Source of the DNA: Thermomicrobiales bacterium
GTDB lineage: Bacteria; Chloroflexota; Limnocylindria; Limnocylindrales; CSP1-4
NCBI GenBank assembly: GCA_004525275.1
Contig: SPCO01000022.1
Span: 1-11,903, forward strand
Reading direction: 5' to 3'
Length of the DNA stretch: 11,903 nt
Position numbers and translations under genes: made by a program. The notes beneath the pieces were generated by a model. That model did no database searches and was not told where the DNA came from. It saw only the letters and a program-made list of their open reading frames with translations. Below are positions 1 through 6,535 of this stretch, one piece after another; positions within the stretch are counted from its first letter, which is position 1, and the number at the start of each line of letters is the position of its first letter.

Positions 1-167
1 ACGGAACGACACGATGCCGGCCCCACTTCCGGCACCACGACACGCACGGAACGACACGATGCCGGCCCCACTTCCGGCACCACGACACGCACGGAACGAC
101 ACGATGCCGGCCCCACTTCCGGCACCACGACACGCACGGAACGACACGATGCCGGCCCCACTTCCGG
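1..167. repeat. 45-bp tandem repeat, about 3.7 copies
   Basis: Three identical 45-bp units begin at 1, 46 and 91, and a partial fourth runs from 136 to about 167. The array probably continues left of the window. Each unit carries a small inverted repeat, TGCCGG and CCGGCA around an 8-nt spacer, which could form a hairpin; the last copy has lost the outer pairs. Because 45 is a multiple of three and no unit contains a stop, all three plus-strand frames read through the array; one gives a 15-residue repeat. There are no unique spacers, so this is not a CRISPR array. On the minus strand the array starts 6 nt after the stop codon of the DinB-family remnant at 173. Confidence 0.95.
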
Positions 168-172
168 TGCCG

Positions 173-400
173 TCAGGATGCCGGCGCGACGTCCACGACG
201 CGACCGACCTGGACGCCGCAATCCCCAACATCGATATCCGGCGGTTCACCACGCCGAGCGACGTCAGGGCGGCGCAGATCTGACTTCGATGATCGGTACC
301 GTGATGCACGACCTGCGCGATCCGGATGCCGATCGTGGCCTCTGCTGGTACCCGTTGTCATCGTCGACCTCGAGCAAGACAGTGGTGTATTGGCCATCAC
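173..400 (-). pseudogene. DinB-family protein, frameshifted C-terminal remnant
   Basis: Read on the minus strand, three frames together give the C-terminal part of a DinB/YfiT-like four-helix protein. One frame (about 351-247) reads VPAEATIGIRIAQVVHH and then GTDHRSQICAALTSLGV, which holds the HxxxHRxQ helix typical of the family, where histidines bind a divalent metal. Near 245-252 the frame shifts, and the reading continues as GEPPDIDVGDCGVQVG to a TGA at 173-175; LG...PPDIDV is the usual sequence after that helix. Upstream of 351 a third frame reads LLEVDDDNGY, so there is at least one more indel. The N-terminal half is not recognisable; the 30-bp repeat lies where it should be. DinB-family proteins often act as thiol-dependent transferases or are of unknown function. 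This copy cannot make a full protein unless the indels are sequencing errors. Confidence 0.6.
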
Positions 401-418
401 ATCGAGTACGGATACCGG

Positions 419-506
419 TGGGTCGGCCGGCACGTTGCGGGGCCCCCGTGGGTCGGCCGGCACGTTGCGGGGCCCCCGTGGGTCGGCCGGCACGTTGCGG
501 GGCCCC
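419..506. repeat. 30-bp tandem repeat, about 2.9 copies
   Basis: Units start at 419, 449 and 479. The first two are identical and the third diverges after base 28. Each unit contains a GGCCGGC core and a GGGGCCCC palindrome. The 30-bp period keeps all frames open, giving a 10-residue repeat in any reading. The array lies upstream of the DinB-family remnant on the minus strand and about 110 bp before the membrane-protein frame on the plus strand. It shares no unit sequence with the 45-bp array at 1-167 or the 20-bp array at 2211. Confidence 0.95.
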
Positions 507-613
507 GGCGGGGGCGCGGGTGTGGTCATGTAAGGACCCAAGCAGGGCGACCGATCGGTGCGACACCCGCAGATTCTCGGCGGACGCGACGATGCGTCGG
601 GCGCGGGTGTGGA

Positions 614-1105
614 CTGGCGATCGCGGGCCTGGGCGTATCGTTTGTCGGTTTTGCCGGTCTGATCGCGGCACTTGACCGTCGGCCCGCAGCCCATTCAGCG
701 GTGGCCGCCTATCGCATCCGCAGCATCGTCGCGCTCGGCTTCCTGCTGACCTTCCTTGGGTTTGGGACGGTCGCGCTCTATGCCGTGACTGGACAGGACT
801 TCACCCTGACGGCACGAATGGCCTCGCTCTTCATCGTCGCGATGAATGTGCGGGGTCTGGTCGAGGCGCGCCCCGGGCCTGCCTGGCGCGATGAGCGGCA
901 GCGAAGGTTCTCGATCGGGATCTTGTTGGTCCTTATTGCGCTCAGCCTTGGGAACATCCTGGTCGGCAGCATCGAATATCTCCAGGTTCTTCTGCTTCTC
1001 GGACGCACCGGTCCGATGACGATCTTCTACAACACCGTGAGCGACTCCCTTCGCGGCGAGGCCACGGTGGCCAAGGCTGATCCATCGGACCCCCGTGAAC
1101 GCTGA
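614..1105 (+). CDS. Hypothetical four-helix membrane protein, start uncertain
   Basis: This frame encodes about 164 residues with four hydrophobic stretches: residues about 1-20 (LAIAGLGVSFVGFAGLIAAL), 35-57, 64-80 and 101-124, separated by short charged loops. The layout (a helix ending in a GFxGLIAAL-type stretch, an arginine-rich loop, then three more helices) resembles small uncharacterised bacterial membrane proteins. I cannot name a function. No good start codon precedes the first helix in this frame. An upstream ATG at 326 would add repeat-encoded and low-complexity sequence. A GTG at 701 would delete helix 1. An ATG at 592 sits one frame away and would join with a single-base correction near 605-613. 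The gene may therefore have a damaged 5' end. The coordinate given marks the first codon of the hydrophobic segment, not a proven start. Confidence 0.55.
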   Translation: MAIAGLGVSFVGFAGLIAALDRRPAAHSAVAAYRIRSIVALGFLLTFLGFGTVALYAVTGQDFTLTARMASLFIVAMNVRGLVEARPGPAWRDERQRRFSIGILLVLIALSLGNILVGSIEYLQVLLLLGRTGPMTIFYNTVSDSLRGEATVAKADPSDPRER

Positions 1106-1145
1106 CCTCCGCAAACCCGGTTCGTTGGACGTACATGTGTCGAGG

Positions 1146-1249
1146 CCTGCGAGCCCCTCGCGGTCGAACCCGACCAGGGATATGCTTGTTCGGTCAACAG
1201 GACTGTGACGCCCCGGCTCGCAGGTGACCGATCCATCGTTCGGATGGTC
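1146..1249 (+). ncRNA. Possible structured RNA (three-way junction)
   Basis: A perfect 10-bp closing stem is formed by CCTGCGAGCC (1146-1155) and GGCTCGCAGG (1215-1224). Inside lie two hairpins: GGTCG, loop AACC, CGACC (1162-1175), and CTTGTT, loop CGGTC, AACAGG (1185-1201). A fourth stem with one bulge follows at 1226-1249 (GACC+ATCC pairing with GGAT+GGTC). The region lies 230 nt before the start codon at 1454 on the same strand, so it could be a 5' leader element or a separate small RNA. It matches no riboswitch class that I can recognise. In GC-rich DNA such pairings also arise by chance, and the strand is a guess. Confidence 0.25.
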
Positions 1250-1414
1250 GCGAGCTGCTTTTGGTCGACGGATGCCTTCTATATCGGGTGCGAATGTGAC
1301 CATACCGTGACTCTCGGCCTATGCGTGGGGGTCCCCTTGGCACTCCGTCGTGGGTGGGCTCAGACCCCATCGTAGAGATCGAGCGGCACCAATACCGCTG
1401 CAATCAGCGGCGAG

Positions 1415-1426
1415 TCACTCGAGTGA
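1415..1426. promoter_or_regulatory. 12-bp palindrome, possible operator
   Basis: TCACTCGAGTGA is a perfect palindrome lying 27 nt before the ATG at 1454 and just upstream of its ribosome binding site. Position and symmetry suit a dimeric repressor, but no regulator is encoded nearby and no second site was found. Confidence 0.25.
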
Positions 1427-1453
1427 ATCACCGCATACGCGAAAGGGCCAGAC

Positions 1454-2098
1454 ATGCAAAACAGACTCAGGATCCTCGGCATCGCGATGTTCGCGTTTGG
1501 CGTGTTCGGCTTGGTCGTGGGCGGCTACACGCTGTACCGGACGAACCAAGGCATGAACTCGCTCCAGGCCTTCAGCGCGGCGCAGCAGGTCAAGCTCAGC
1601 TACGACGAATCGGGTCAACTCGTCGACCGGGGCACCACTGAAGGCGCCGAGAAGATCAAGGACCTGGTCAGGAACGACTGGGGCTATGCGCTCGAAGATG
1701 GCGACCTGAACTCGAATGACCCGCTTGTGAACACGGCGTCAGAGTACATGTACCAGATGGGCACGATCGCCTATCACACCCTGCACTCCACCGTGACCGT
1801 CACCGTGCCCGAGGATGTTGAGTACAAGGGCGAGACCTTCCCGGCTGGCGACTACGAGTTCGTCAACGACGGCCGCTACTGGACCGGTTTCGATCGCCAA
1901 CATCCGATCGAAGGCCCGGCTCGTGAGGCGATCTGGACCGGCACCGCCCATGCCCTAATCGGTGAGCTCGGCGTTGGCGCCGTCACGGCCTCGACGCTGA
2001 CCATCGGCCTCGGGCTGGTCGGGGTCATCGGTGGCCTCGCCGGGACGCTCACGCTGCTTGGTCTCGGACTGATCTGGGCTGCGCGCAAGCCCGACTGA
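1454..2098 (+). CDS. Hypothetical membrane-anchored protein, 214 aa
   Basis: The ATG has a good ribosome binding site, GAAAGGG, six bases upstream. Residues 7-29 form a transmembrane helix or uncleaved signal anchor. Residues 30-165 are a polar, mostly acidic domain that should lie outside the membrane; it includes a stretch of valine/threonine-rich beta-like sequence (about 112-120, STVTVTVPE) and aromatic residues. Residues about 168-209 are very hydrophobic and glycine-rich, enough for one long or two short helices, and end in a short basic tail (ARKPD). The overall shape is anchor, extracytoplasmic domain, C-terminal membrane hairpin. I do not recognise a family and assign no function. 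A strong hairpin at 2122-2147 follows the stop. The gene looks intact and is probably a single-gene unit. Confidence 0.85.
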   Translation: MQNRLRILGIAMFAFGVFGLVVGGYTLYRTNQGMNSLQAFSAAQQVKLSYDESGQLVDRGTTEGAEKIKDLVRNDWGYALEDGDLNSNDPLVNTASEYMYQMGTIAYHTLHSTVTVTVPEDVEYKGETFPAGDYEFVNDGRYWTGFDRQHPIEGPAREAIWTGTAHALIGELGVGAVTASTLTIGLGLVGVIGGLAGTLTLLGLGLIWAARKPD

Positions 2099-2121
2099 CC
2101 CTCGCTGCATTCCCAAGGCCT

Positions 2122-2147
2122 CCGGCGGTCGAGCAATCGACCGCCGG
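2122..2147 (+). terminator. Strong hairpin terminator
   Basis: A perfect 11-bp GC-rich stem (CCGGCGGTCGA pairing with TCGACCGCCGG) closes a GCAA tetraloop, 23 nt after the stop of the gene at 1454-2098. The following plus-strand bases TTCCGTTT are only moderately U-rich. It sits between convergent genes and may also stop transcription from the VOC gene on the other strand, although that side has no T tract. Confidence 0.75.
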
Positions 2148-2210
2148 TTCCGTTTCCGGAGGTCGGTGGCCCGAACGCAACGTCAGTGGACCAGCTGAAG
2201 TGGTGGCCAC

Positions 2211-2272
2211 GCAACGATCTAGCGGGAATCGCAACGATCTAGCGGGAATCGCAACGATCTAGCGGGAATCGC
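2211..2272. repeat. 20-bp tandem repeat, three copies, spanning the VOC stop codon
   Basis: Three identical 20-bp units start at 2211, 2231 and 2251, followed by the first two bases of a fourth. On the minus strand each unit reads GATTCCCGCTAGATCGTTGC. The unit nearest the VOC gene supplies its last three codons (Asp-Ser-Arg) and its TAG stop; the other two copies lie downstream of the stop. The last codons of the gene have thus been copied twice into the 3' flank. Confidence 0.95.
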
Positions 2273-2642
2273 CGTATGGCCTCGTGATGATCTCGAGGTT
2301 GTGCCCGCTCGGGTCATCGAAGTACACGCCGCGACCGCCGTCGTGGGTGTTGATCTCGTCCGGCTTGTCGTGCCCCGGGTCGGCCCAATGCGGGATGCCC
2401 TGAGCCTGGATCCGACCGAAGATCTGGTCGAATTCATCCTCGCCAACAAGGAAGCAATAGTGTTGTGAAGCGATCTCAGCGTCGCTGTCATAGAAGTCGA
2501 GGGTTACCTGGTTCGCGACGCCGACCGCAAGGAATGGACCCCACGCGACTGGGTTCGGCAGTCCGAAGAGCCCGGCGAGGAAGGCCGCCGCGGCCCGCTT
2601 GTCGCGCGAGTAGACGATCGTGTGGTTCAGCTCGATCGTCAT
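2259..2642 (-). CDS. VOC (glyoxalase/bleomycin-resistance fold) family protein
   Basis: This encodes 127 residues with the paired beta-alpha-beta-beta-beta layout of the vicinal oxygen chelate superfamily. The N-terminal strand carries His7 (ELNHTIVYSRD), the usual first metal ligand. His61 (SQHYCFLV) and Glu117 in the closing strand (PSGHNLEIITRPY) are candidates for the other ligands. GVYFDDPSGHNLEI is the typical end of the fold. Such proteins include lyases, dioxygenases and fosfomycin or bleomycin resistance proteins; the substrate cannot be told from sequence. The ATG at 2642 is chosen because homology-like sequence begins there, although the frame stays open to 2768 and no strong ribosome binding site is seen. 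The C-terminal DSR and the stop lie inside the 20-bp tandem repeat. The gene converges on that at 1454-2098. Confidence 0.85.
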   Translation of the reverse strand: MTIELNHTIVYSRDKRAAAAFLAGLFGLPNPVAWGPFLAVGVANQVTLDFYDSDAEIASQHYCFLVGEDEFDQIFGRIQAQGIPHWADPGHDKPDEINTHDGGRGVYFDDPSGHNLEIITRPYGDSR

Positions 2643-2771
2643 GACGTCTTGACGGGCGCAGCGGTCATAGTCCTTCTCCCAGTGTGATTGACCAGGGTGA
2701 CGCGAGACTACACCCATCACCGTGGGCGCGGAGCTGGCAGGAGGGAGCTTCCCTGGTCCCGGGGTCATGCC

Positions 2772-2777
2772 TACACT
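2772..2777 (+). promoter_or_regulatory. -10 hexamer of a probable leaderless promoter
   Basis: TACACT ends exactly 6 nt before the ATG at 2784, and no Shine-Dalgarno sequence is present. This matches the TANNNT-6nt-start arrangement also seen at 5773, 7456, 8150 and 10767. Confidence 0.5.
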
Positions 2778-2783
2778 CGCTCA

Positions 2784-3919
2784 ATGGACCCCACCGGCGA
2801 GGGGCCTGCCGACGGTTTGAAACCAGGCGGTCGGATCCTGGCATTCGACCTGGCGCGCGGCCTGGCGATCGTCTTCATGATCCTCGTCCACGTCCTCCGC
2901 CATTGGGGCGACCAGGCGACGTGGGCGACGCCGATCGGCACCGCGATCAGCTTCCTGGGCGGACCGCCGGCCGCCCAGGTCTTCATGTTCGTGATGGGCG
3001 CCTCGGTGGCATTCTCGCGACGGACCTCGTTCCGGTCGCTGGCGACTCGCGGCCTGGGGCTCGTCGCGGCGGGCTACGCCCTCCGCCTGGCCCGCGGCAC
3101 GGTCCCGCTCTCAGCGGGGTTCGCGGCGGGCATCGTCAGCCCGGACTAGGTGGCGCCCTTCACGCCGGTGTCGCTGCTCAGGTGATCGACATCCTCCAGC
3201 TCGCCGGCTCCTCGCTCATTCTGATGGCTGCGCTTCGCGAGGTCGTGCTGGTCGGCCCGGCTTGGCTGGTCATCGCCGCCGGGGTCGTCCTAGTGGCGCC
3301 GATCCTCCAGGATGTGATCACCGGGTTGGCCATCGTCGACGCCCTGCTCGCGATGTTGTGGTCCAACGCCGACAACGTCTTCTACCCGGTATTTCCGTGG
3401 GCGGTCTTCCCGCTCGTCGGCGCGGTCGTCGGCGACGCGCTCGTCAAGGCGCGCGATCGCCCGCTGATCCTGCGACGGACCGGCGTCGTTGCGCTCGCGG
3501 CGTTTGTCGCGGGTGTCGCCGTCATCGTGGCCACCTCGACCACCCTCGATGATCTGACGTATTGGCGCCTCCCGCCGATCCTCGTGCCGGCCATTCTCGG
3601 GTTCACGGTCGCCTGGGTCTGGCTGTGCGACGTGGTCGCGCGACGCGGAGGGCAGCGCTTCGGGCTCGGCGTCATCTACGGCTGGAGTGCACGAGTGACC
3701 ACGATGTGCTTCGTCCACTGGCTGATCGTGGCCTGGGGGATCGCGTTCGTCGGGTTCCGGGTCATGGACCTCGGACCCGTCCTCGTGGCGGCTGTCGCGG
3801 TGGTCATCGCCACGATCTTCGTTTCGCGCTGGTGGCGTTCCCTGGTCGGGCGAGGAGGTCGGATCGGGATGCGTGCCTGGATCGATGAGCCCGCCAGGCC
3901 GATCTTGCCGGACGGCTAG
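2784..3919 (+). pseudogene. Acyltransferase-type multi-pass membrane protein, broken
   Basis: The reading starts with RILAFDLARGLAIVFMILVHVLRHWGD and continues through QVFMFVMGASVAFS, the pattern of the heparan-alpha-glucosaminide N-acetyltransferase/DUF1624 group of membrane acyltransferases (an Arg-Gly-Leu-Ala-Ile stretch and a helix histidine near the N-terminus). After 121 codons an in-frame TAG at 3147-3149 interrupts ...AGIVSPD; the same frame then continues VAPFTPVSLL. Near 3178-3182 one base appears to be missing, and from 3182 the protein goes on in another frame (VIDILQLAGSSLILMAAL...) to the stop at 3917-3919 with about six more helices. With both lesions undone the protein would be about 378 residues, normal for the group. 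Everything else is intact, so the decay is recent, or the lesions are sequencing errors. As it stands only a 121-residue fragment would be made. Transcription is probably leaderless. Confidence 0.8.
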
Positions 3920-3960
3920 CTGGGCAACAGCAAAGACGGGCCCGCCGGCCGGGCGGACGA

Positions 3961-5178
3961 TCAGCCGGCGGCGCGCCCGACGCTTCGACGCGCTACGACG
4001 CCGGAGCCGATGGCCCCGGCGAAGGCCAGTATCGCTCCGGCAAGGAACGCCGAGGGGATCCCGGCGACTCCGGCCACGAATCCGAAGACCATCGGCCCGA
4101 CGCCGAATGCAAGGTCGATCGCGACGGTCATCGTGGCCATCGCCGCCCCGCGCTGGCTCGGTGCGACCCCACTGAGCAGGGCGCTGAAGAAGGCCGGGGT
4201 CGTAAAGGCGACACCGACTGCCACGATCGCCGCGCCGGCGAAGAGCCCGATCGCCGACGGCACGAGCGCGACCATGGCGATCCCGATCCCGGTGAGGGCG
4301 AGGGCGCCGGCGCCGAGTCGGTACGACGCCACCCGATCCGGGAGCTTGGCGAAGAGCACCCGAACAATGACGACGATCAAACCGAATTCCAGCAAGACCA
4401 GGCTCCAGTCGGCGACGCCGATCGCCTCGGCATGGATCGCGATGAACGTGAAGAACCCGGCCATCGCCGCGATCCCGCTGAACAGGGCCAGCCCGGGGCG
4501 GATCGCCGCGCGATGGATCATCGGAACGATCGGGGCGTCATCCGCGATCGGAGGCGCGGTTTCCGGGAGACGCGTGGCGATGAGCGCGGCGGTCGCCGCC
4601 AGCGCGGCCGCTCCGAACCACGCCACTTGGTACCCAGCGGCATCGAGGAGCGCCTTGCCGAGGAGCGGTCCGAGCGCGATCCCGAGGTACAGGGATAACG
4701 AGTTGAAGCTCAATGCCTCACCCGTGCGTTTGGGCGGAGCCAGATCGGCCAGGGCCGCGAAGCCGGCGACGAAGAAGAACGCCTCCGCGACGCCCAGGAC
4801 CAGCCGGAGGCCGATCATCACGGCCAGGTTGGGCGCGAACGCGTGGCCGGCGGTCGCAGTCGCATACAGCAGTGCCCCTCCGATCAAGAGCGGGCGCCGC
4901 CCACGGCGATCCGACAATCGCCCGGCGACCGGGCGCAGGAAGAGTGCCGTCAGGGCCAGGGCACCGATGGCGATCCCGACCCCGATCTCGTCGGCCCCGA
5001 GGACATTCTTCGCGAACAGCGGGGCCAGCGGGATCTCGAGGCCACCGGCCGCGAAATAGGCGAATTCGGCGAGCGACAGCGCGATGAAGGCAGGTGTGAA
5101 CAAGCGTGGCTCATCGCCAGTCGGGGCCGGGATGTCCGGCTCGCCTGTCGGGTCCGCGTTCTCGGATCCACCCATCAT
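3961..5178 (-). CDS. MFS transporter
   Basis: This is a 405-residue protein with twelve hydrophobic segments in two sets of six, as in the major facilitator superfamily. The loop between helices 2 and 3 (about residues 86-96) reads GRLSDRRGRRP, the classic motif A. The second half repeats the fold, with an SQRGAAMATM loop near residue 345. Such proteins act in the inner membrane as proton-coupled exporters or sugar/drug transporters; the substrate is unknown. The first 25 residues are polar and cytoplasmic. I chose the ATG at 5178, which has AGGTGAG about 8 nt upstream; a GTG at 5190 in the same frame would add four residues. It converges with the broken acyltransferase gene, 41 bp away. No regulator lies next to it. 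Confidence 0.9.
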   Translation of the reverse strand: MMGGSENADPTGEPDIPAPTGDEPRLFTPAFIALSLAEFAYFAAGGLEIPLAPLFAKNVLGADEIGVGIAIGALALTALFLRPVAGRLSDRRGRRPLLIGGALLYATATAGHAFAPNLAVMIGLRLVLGVAEAFFFVAGFAALADLAPPKRTGEALSFNSLSLYLGIALGPLLGKALLDAAGYQVAWFGAAALAATAALIATRLPETAPPIADDAPIVPMIHRAAIRPGLALFSGIAAMAGFFTFIAIHAEAIGVADWSLVLLEFGLIVVIVRVLFAKLPDRVASYRLGAGALALTGIGIAMVALVPSAIGLFAGAAIVAVGVAFTTPAFFSALLSGVAPSQRGAAMATMTVAIDLAFGVGPMVFGFVAGVAGIPSAFLAGAILAFAGAIGSGVVARRSVGRAAG

Positions 5179-5190
5179 CGCGACGCTCAC

Positions 5191-5469
5191 CTGGCCCGAA
5201 TTGACGGTGACGACAGCCTCGTTCTTGGCGCAGACGACGTCAAGGGCGTTGACGGTTGGGGCTTGGAGCGTAGCGCGCCGACCAGGCGCGAGTCTCCGAC
5301 CAGTACGCTCGGCCGGACCAACGAATCAACGGGATTCGCAGGAATCGGGGGTCGACCATGCACAGCTGTCGAAGATGTGCGCCTGCGAGACGCGGTCGTC
5401 CGGCGCCCATCGCCCGCCCGTTGTGATCGCGGCCGAGGCCGACGCCTCAGGAGTACCGGGACGCTGAGG
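5191..5469. other. Gene-free stretch upstream of the MFS gene
   Basis: I checked the 279 bp on the minus strand in three frames and found only low-complexity arginine/serine-rich readings or stops. No msrA-tail copy, palindrome or clear promoter was found. It must hold the promoter of the transporter gene; a TCAATT (5199-5204) eight bases before the alternative GTG start is the only weak candidate. Confidence 0.4.
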
Positions 5470-5766
5470 TTATGGGTCCGTCGGCCCTGGCCCGAGGACA
5501 TCGTCCAGGCGCTGAGGCCAGTCCTCGTTCTCAAGCCCCGCTAAGACGAGCACATCGCGCCAGTCGATCTCGGCCTCCGCTGCGGCGTTGATGAGGCGAT
5601 CCAGGTCGCCATCCGCGATGATCAGGATCGCCCCGCAGATCCGCTCGTCGCCCTCAATCGAGGTCCCGCCAAGATCGAGAGAAGAGAGGAGTTCCAGGAC
5701 TTGCGAGGTGCGCTTGCCGAGGAAGTCTCGGGCGACACGGTCGGCTACCCGTGGTGAGATGTTCAC
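5470..5766 (-). CDS. Hypothetical small protein, 98 aa
   Basis: A soluble, mostly helical acidic protein. Residues 1-30 form an amphipathic region (VADRVARDFLGKRTSQVLELL); residues 37-60 contain a GDERICGAILIIADGDLDRL stretch; the C-terminal part has IDWRDVLVLAGLENEDWPQRLDDVLG. The pattern of a ...GDER..AAILLLA-GD...L stretch followed by DWRDVLVAAGL..EDWP recurs in small uncharacterised bacterial proteins, but I know no function. It starts with GTG at 5766, with TAGACT exactly 6 nt upstream, so the mRNA is probably leaderless. One of the orphan msrA-tail copies lies about 30 bp upstream of this promoter. Confidence 0.8.
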   Translation of the reverse strand: MNISPRVADRVARDFLGKRTSQVLELLSSLDLGGTSIEGDERICGAILIIADGDLDRLINAAAEAEIDWRDVLVLAGLENEDWPQRLDDVLGPGPTDP

Positions 5767-5772
5767 CTCACG

Positions 5773-5778
5773 AGTCTA
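5773..5778 (-). promoter_or_regulatory. -10 hexamer of a probable leaderless promoter
   Basis: On the minus strand TAGACT is followed by CGTGAG and the GTG start at 5766. There is no separate ribosome binding site. The 6-nt spacing is identical to that of the other leaderless candidates in the window. Confidence 0.5.
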
Positions 5779-5795
5779 GACCTGGGGCGTTTCCA

Positions 5796-5878
5796 GTCCG
5801 ACCCCGATCGGGGACGAGACGACGGTCGATGGTCGGGGCCGTAGCCGTTGGGGTTGTCCACGCGCGAACGTATGACTG
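5796..5878 (-). pseudogene. Orphan msrA 3'-end copy D (frameshifted)
   Basis: Read on the minus strand, this matches the last part of the msrA gene at 7487. It contains VDNPNGYGPDH (compare LDKNPRGYCPDH in MsrA), followed by DNA that aligns with the codons for STGVSCPIGLG once two single-base deletions are allowed. Upstream of NP it shares a 14-nt Tyr-to-Asn spacing with copy C at 6536, where MsrA has 9. It has no MsrA catalytic part and no start codon. Its core is CCCCGATCGGGG (5802-5813), a perfect palindrome. Confidence 0.65.
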
Positions 5879-5996
5879 GACATGGCCCGGGCGTCGACAA
5901 GCCGTTCATGTTGCCATCAGGTTATTCGCTCGGCCATCGGACCGGATACTGGTCTGGGCATCAAGTACCCACCCAAACCGGACCCATACCGCGTAG

Positions 5997-6003
5997 AGAA
6001 GGG
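5997..6003 (+). promoter_or_regulatory. Ribosome binding site of the cupin gene
   Basis: AGAAGGG lies 8 nt before the ATG at 6012. Unlike many neighbours, this gene is clearly leadered, which supports the chosen start. Confidence 0.6.
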
Positions 6004-6011
6004 ATACCAGG

Positions 6012-6485
6012 ATGGACCAACGCCTCGGCACCGCATTCGTCCTTCGTCCGGGTGGAGGACGGTCAATCGACCTTGGTAACTTCGAGATGTTGCTCAAGGC
6101 GACCAGCGAGGAGACCGAGGGCGCCTTCGCTTTGCTCGAGGCCGCCGAGCCGCCCGACTTTGGGCCCCCAATACACATCCACCGCAACGCCGCGGAGGCG
6201 TTCTACGTCCTCGAGGGCGAGTACCACATCTTCATCGATGAACAGGCGTATATCTGCCCCGCAGGTTCGTTCATCTACATCCCGGCAGGCATTCGGCACG
6301 GCTTTCGCGTGGGCGCTGTGCCAAGTCGGAAACTCAATCTGTACTCCCCGGCGGCGATGGTCGGCTACTTCGACCAGCTGAGTGCAGCGATCAAGCGGGG
6401 CGATGCCGACCCGGATCGACTCGATGAGATCGCCAAACGCCATGGCATGGACGTGATCGGCCCGGTTCCCGAAGGCTATCTGTAA
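6012..6485 (+). CDS. Cupin-domain protein
   Basis: This encodes 157 residues, a single cupin barrel. Motif 1 reads HIHRNAAEAFYVLEGEY with His55, His57 and Glu62 as metal ligands and Gly69 at the expected +7 spacing. Motif 2 is G85-x5-P91-x-G93-x2-H96 (GSFIYIPAGIRHGF), an exact match to the family pattern, giving the fourth ligand. The domain is therefore likely to bind Mn, Fe or Zn. The C-terminal 45 residues are helical (YFDQLSAAIKRGDADPDRLDEIAKRHG), common in quercetin-dioxygenase-like and other small cupins. The substrate is unknown. It is the only plus-strand gene in the stretch 3961-8143, and is flanked on both sides by minus-strand msrA-tail copies. A weak hairpin follows at 6502-6523. 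Confidence 0.9.
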   Translation: MDQRLGTAFVLRPGGGRSIDLGNFEMLLKATSEETEGAFALLEAAEPPDFGPPIHIHRNAAEAFYVLEGEYHIFIDEQAYICPAGSFIYIPAGIRHGFRVGAVPSRKLNLYSPAAMVGYFDQLSAAIKRGDADPDRLDEIAKRHGMDVIGPVPEGYL

Positions 6486-6501
6486 CCGGTCCGCGACTGT
6501 C

Positions 6502-6523
6502 GCTCCGCCTCACGGGACGGAGC
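6502..6523 (+). terminator. Possible terminator hairpin after the cupin gene
   Basis: GCTCCG and CGGAGC pair around a 10-nt loop, 16 nt after the cupin stop. No U tract follows, so this is a weak call. Confidence 0.3.
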
Positions 6524-6535
6524 TACTCCGCGCCG

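Larger units (their letters stand above)
1106..1453. other. Gene-free stretch with folded elements
   Basis: No reading frame here looks like protein. The 348 bp hold the predicted three-way-junction fold (1146-1224), a further bulged stem (1226-1249), a short stem (1395-1410: CCGCTG, loop CAAT, CAGCGG) and a 12-bp palindrome (1415-1426). The right end is the 5' region of the gene at 1454, including its ribosome binding site. Confidence 0.6.

Noticed and set aside
1..506. CRISPR array
   Set aside because: The repeats are direct and contiguous, without unique spacers, and no cas gene is nearby.
326..613. N-terminal extension of the membrane protein from the ATG at 326
   Set aside because: The extension reads through the 30-bp repeat and the DinB remnant and is low-complexity, with Arg/Gly/Cys bias. 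It does not resemble a protein domain.
1146..1224. tRNA gene
   Set aside because: GGTCGAACCCGACC looked like a T-arm, but the loop has 4 nt, not 7, and no acceptor stem, anticodon arm or CCA end fits.
3920..3960. Bidirectional terminator between the acyltransferase and MFS genes
   Set aside because: Only a 5-bp stem (GCCCG/CGGGC) around CCGGC is present and no T tract. The signal is too weak in DNA this GC-rich.
4010..5059. Long open frame of 349 codons on the plus strand
   Set aside because: It is antisense to the MFS transporter, and its alanine/serine/proline-rich composition is what GC-rich codons give on the opposite strand. The transporter reading has helices and motif A.
5187..5534. 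115-codon minus-strand open frame between the MFS and 98-aa genes
   Set aside because: It is Arg/Ser/Pro-rich throughout, overlaps the 98-aa gene in another frame, and has no start signal.
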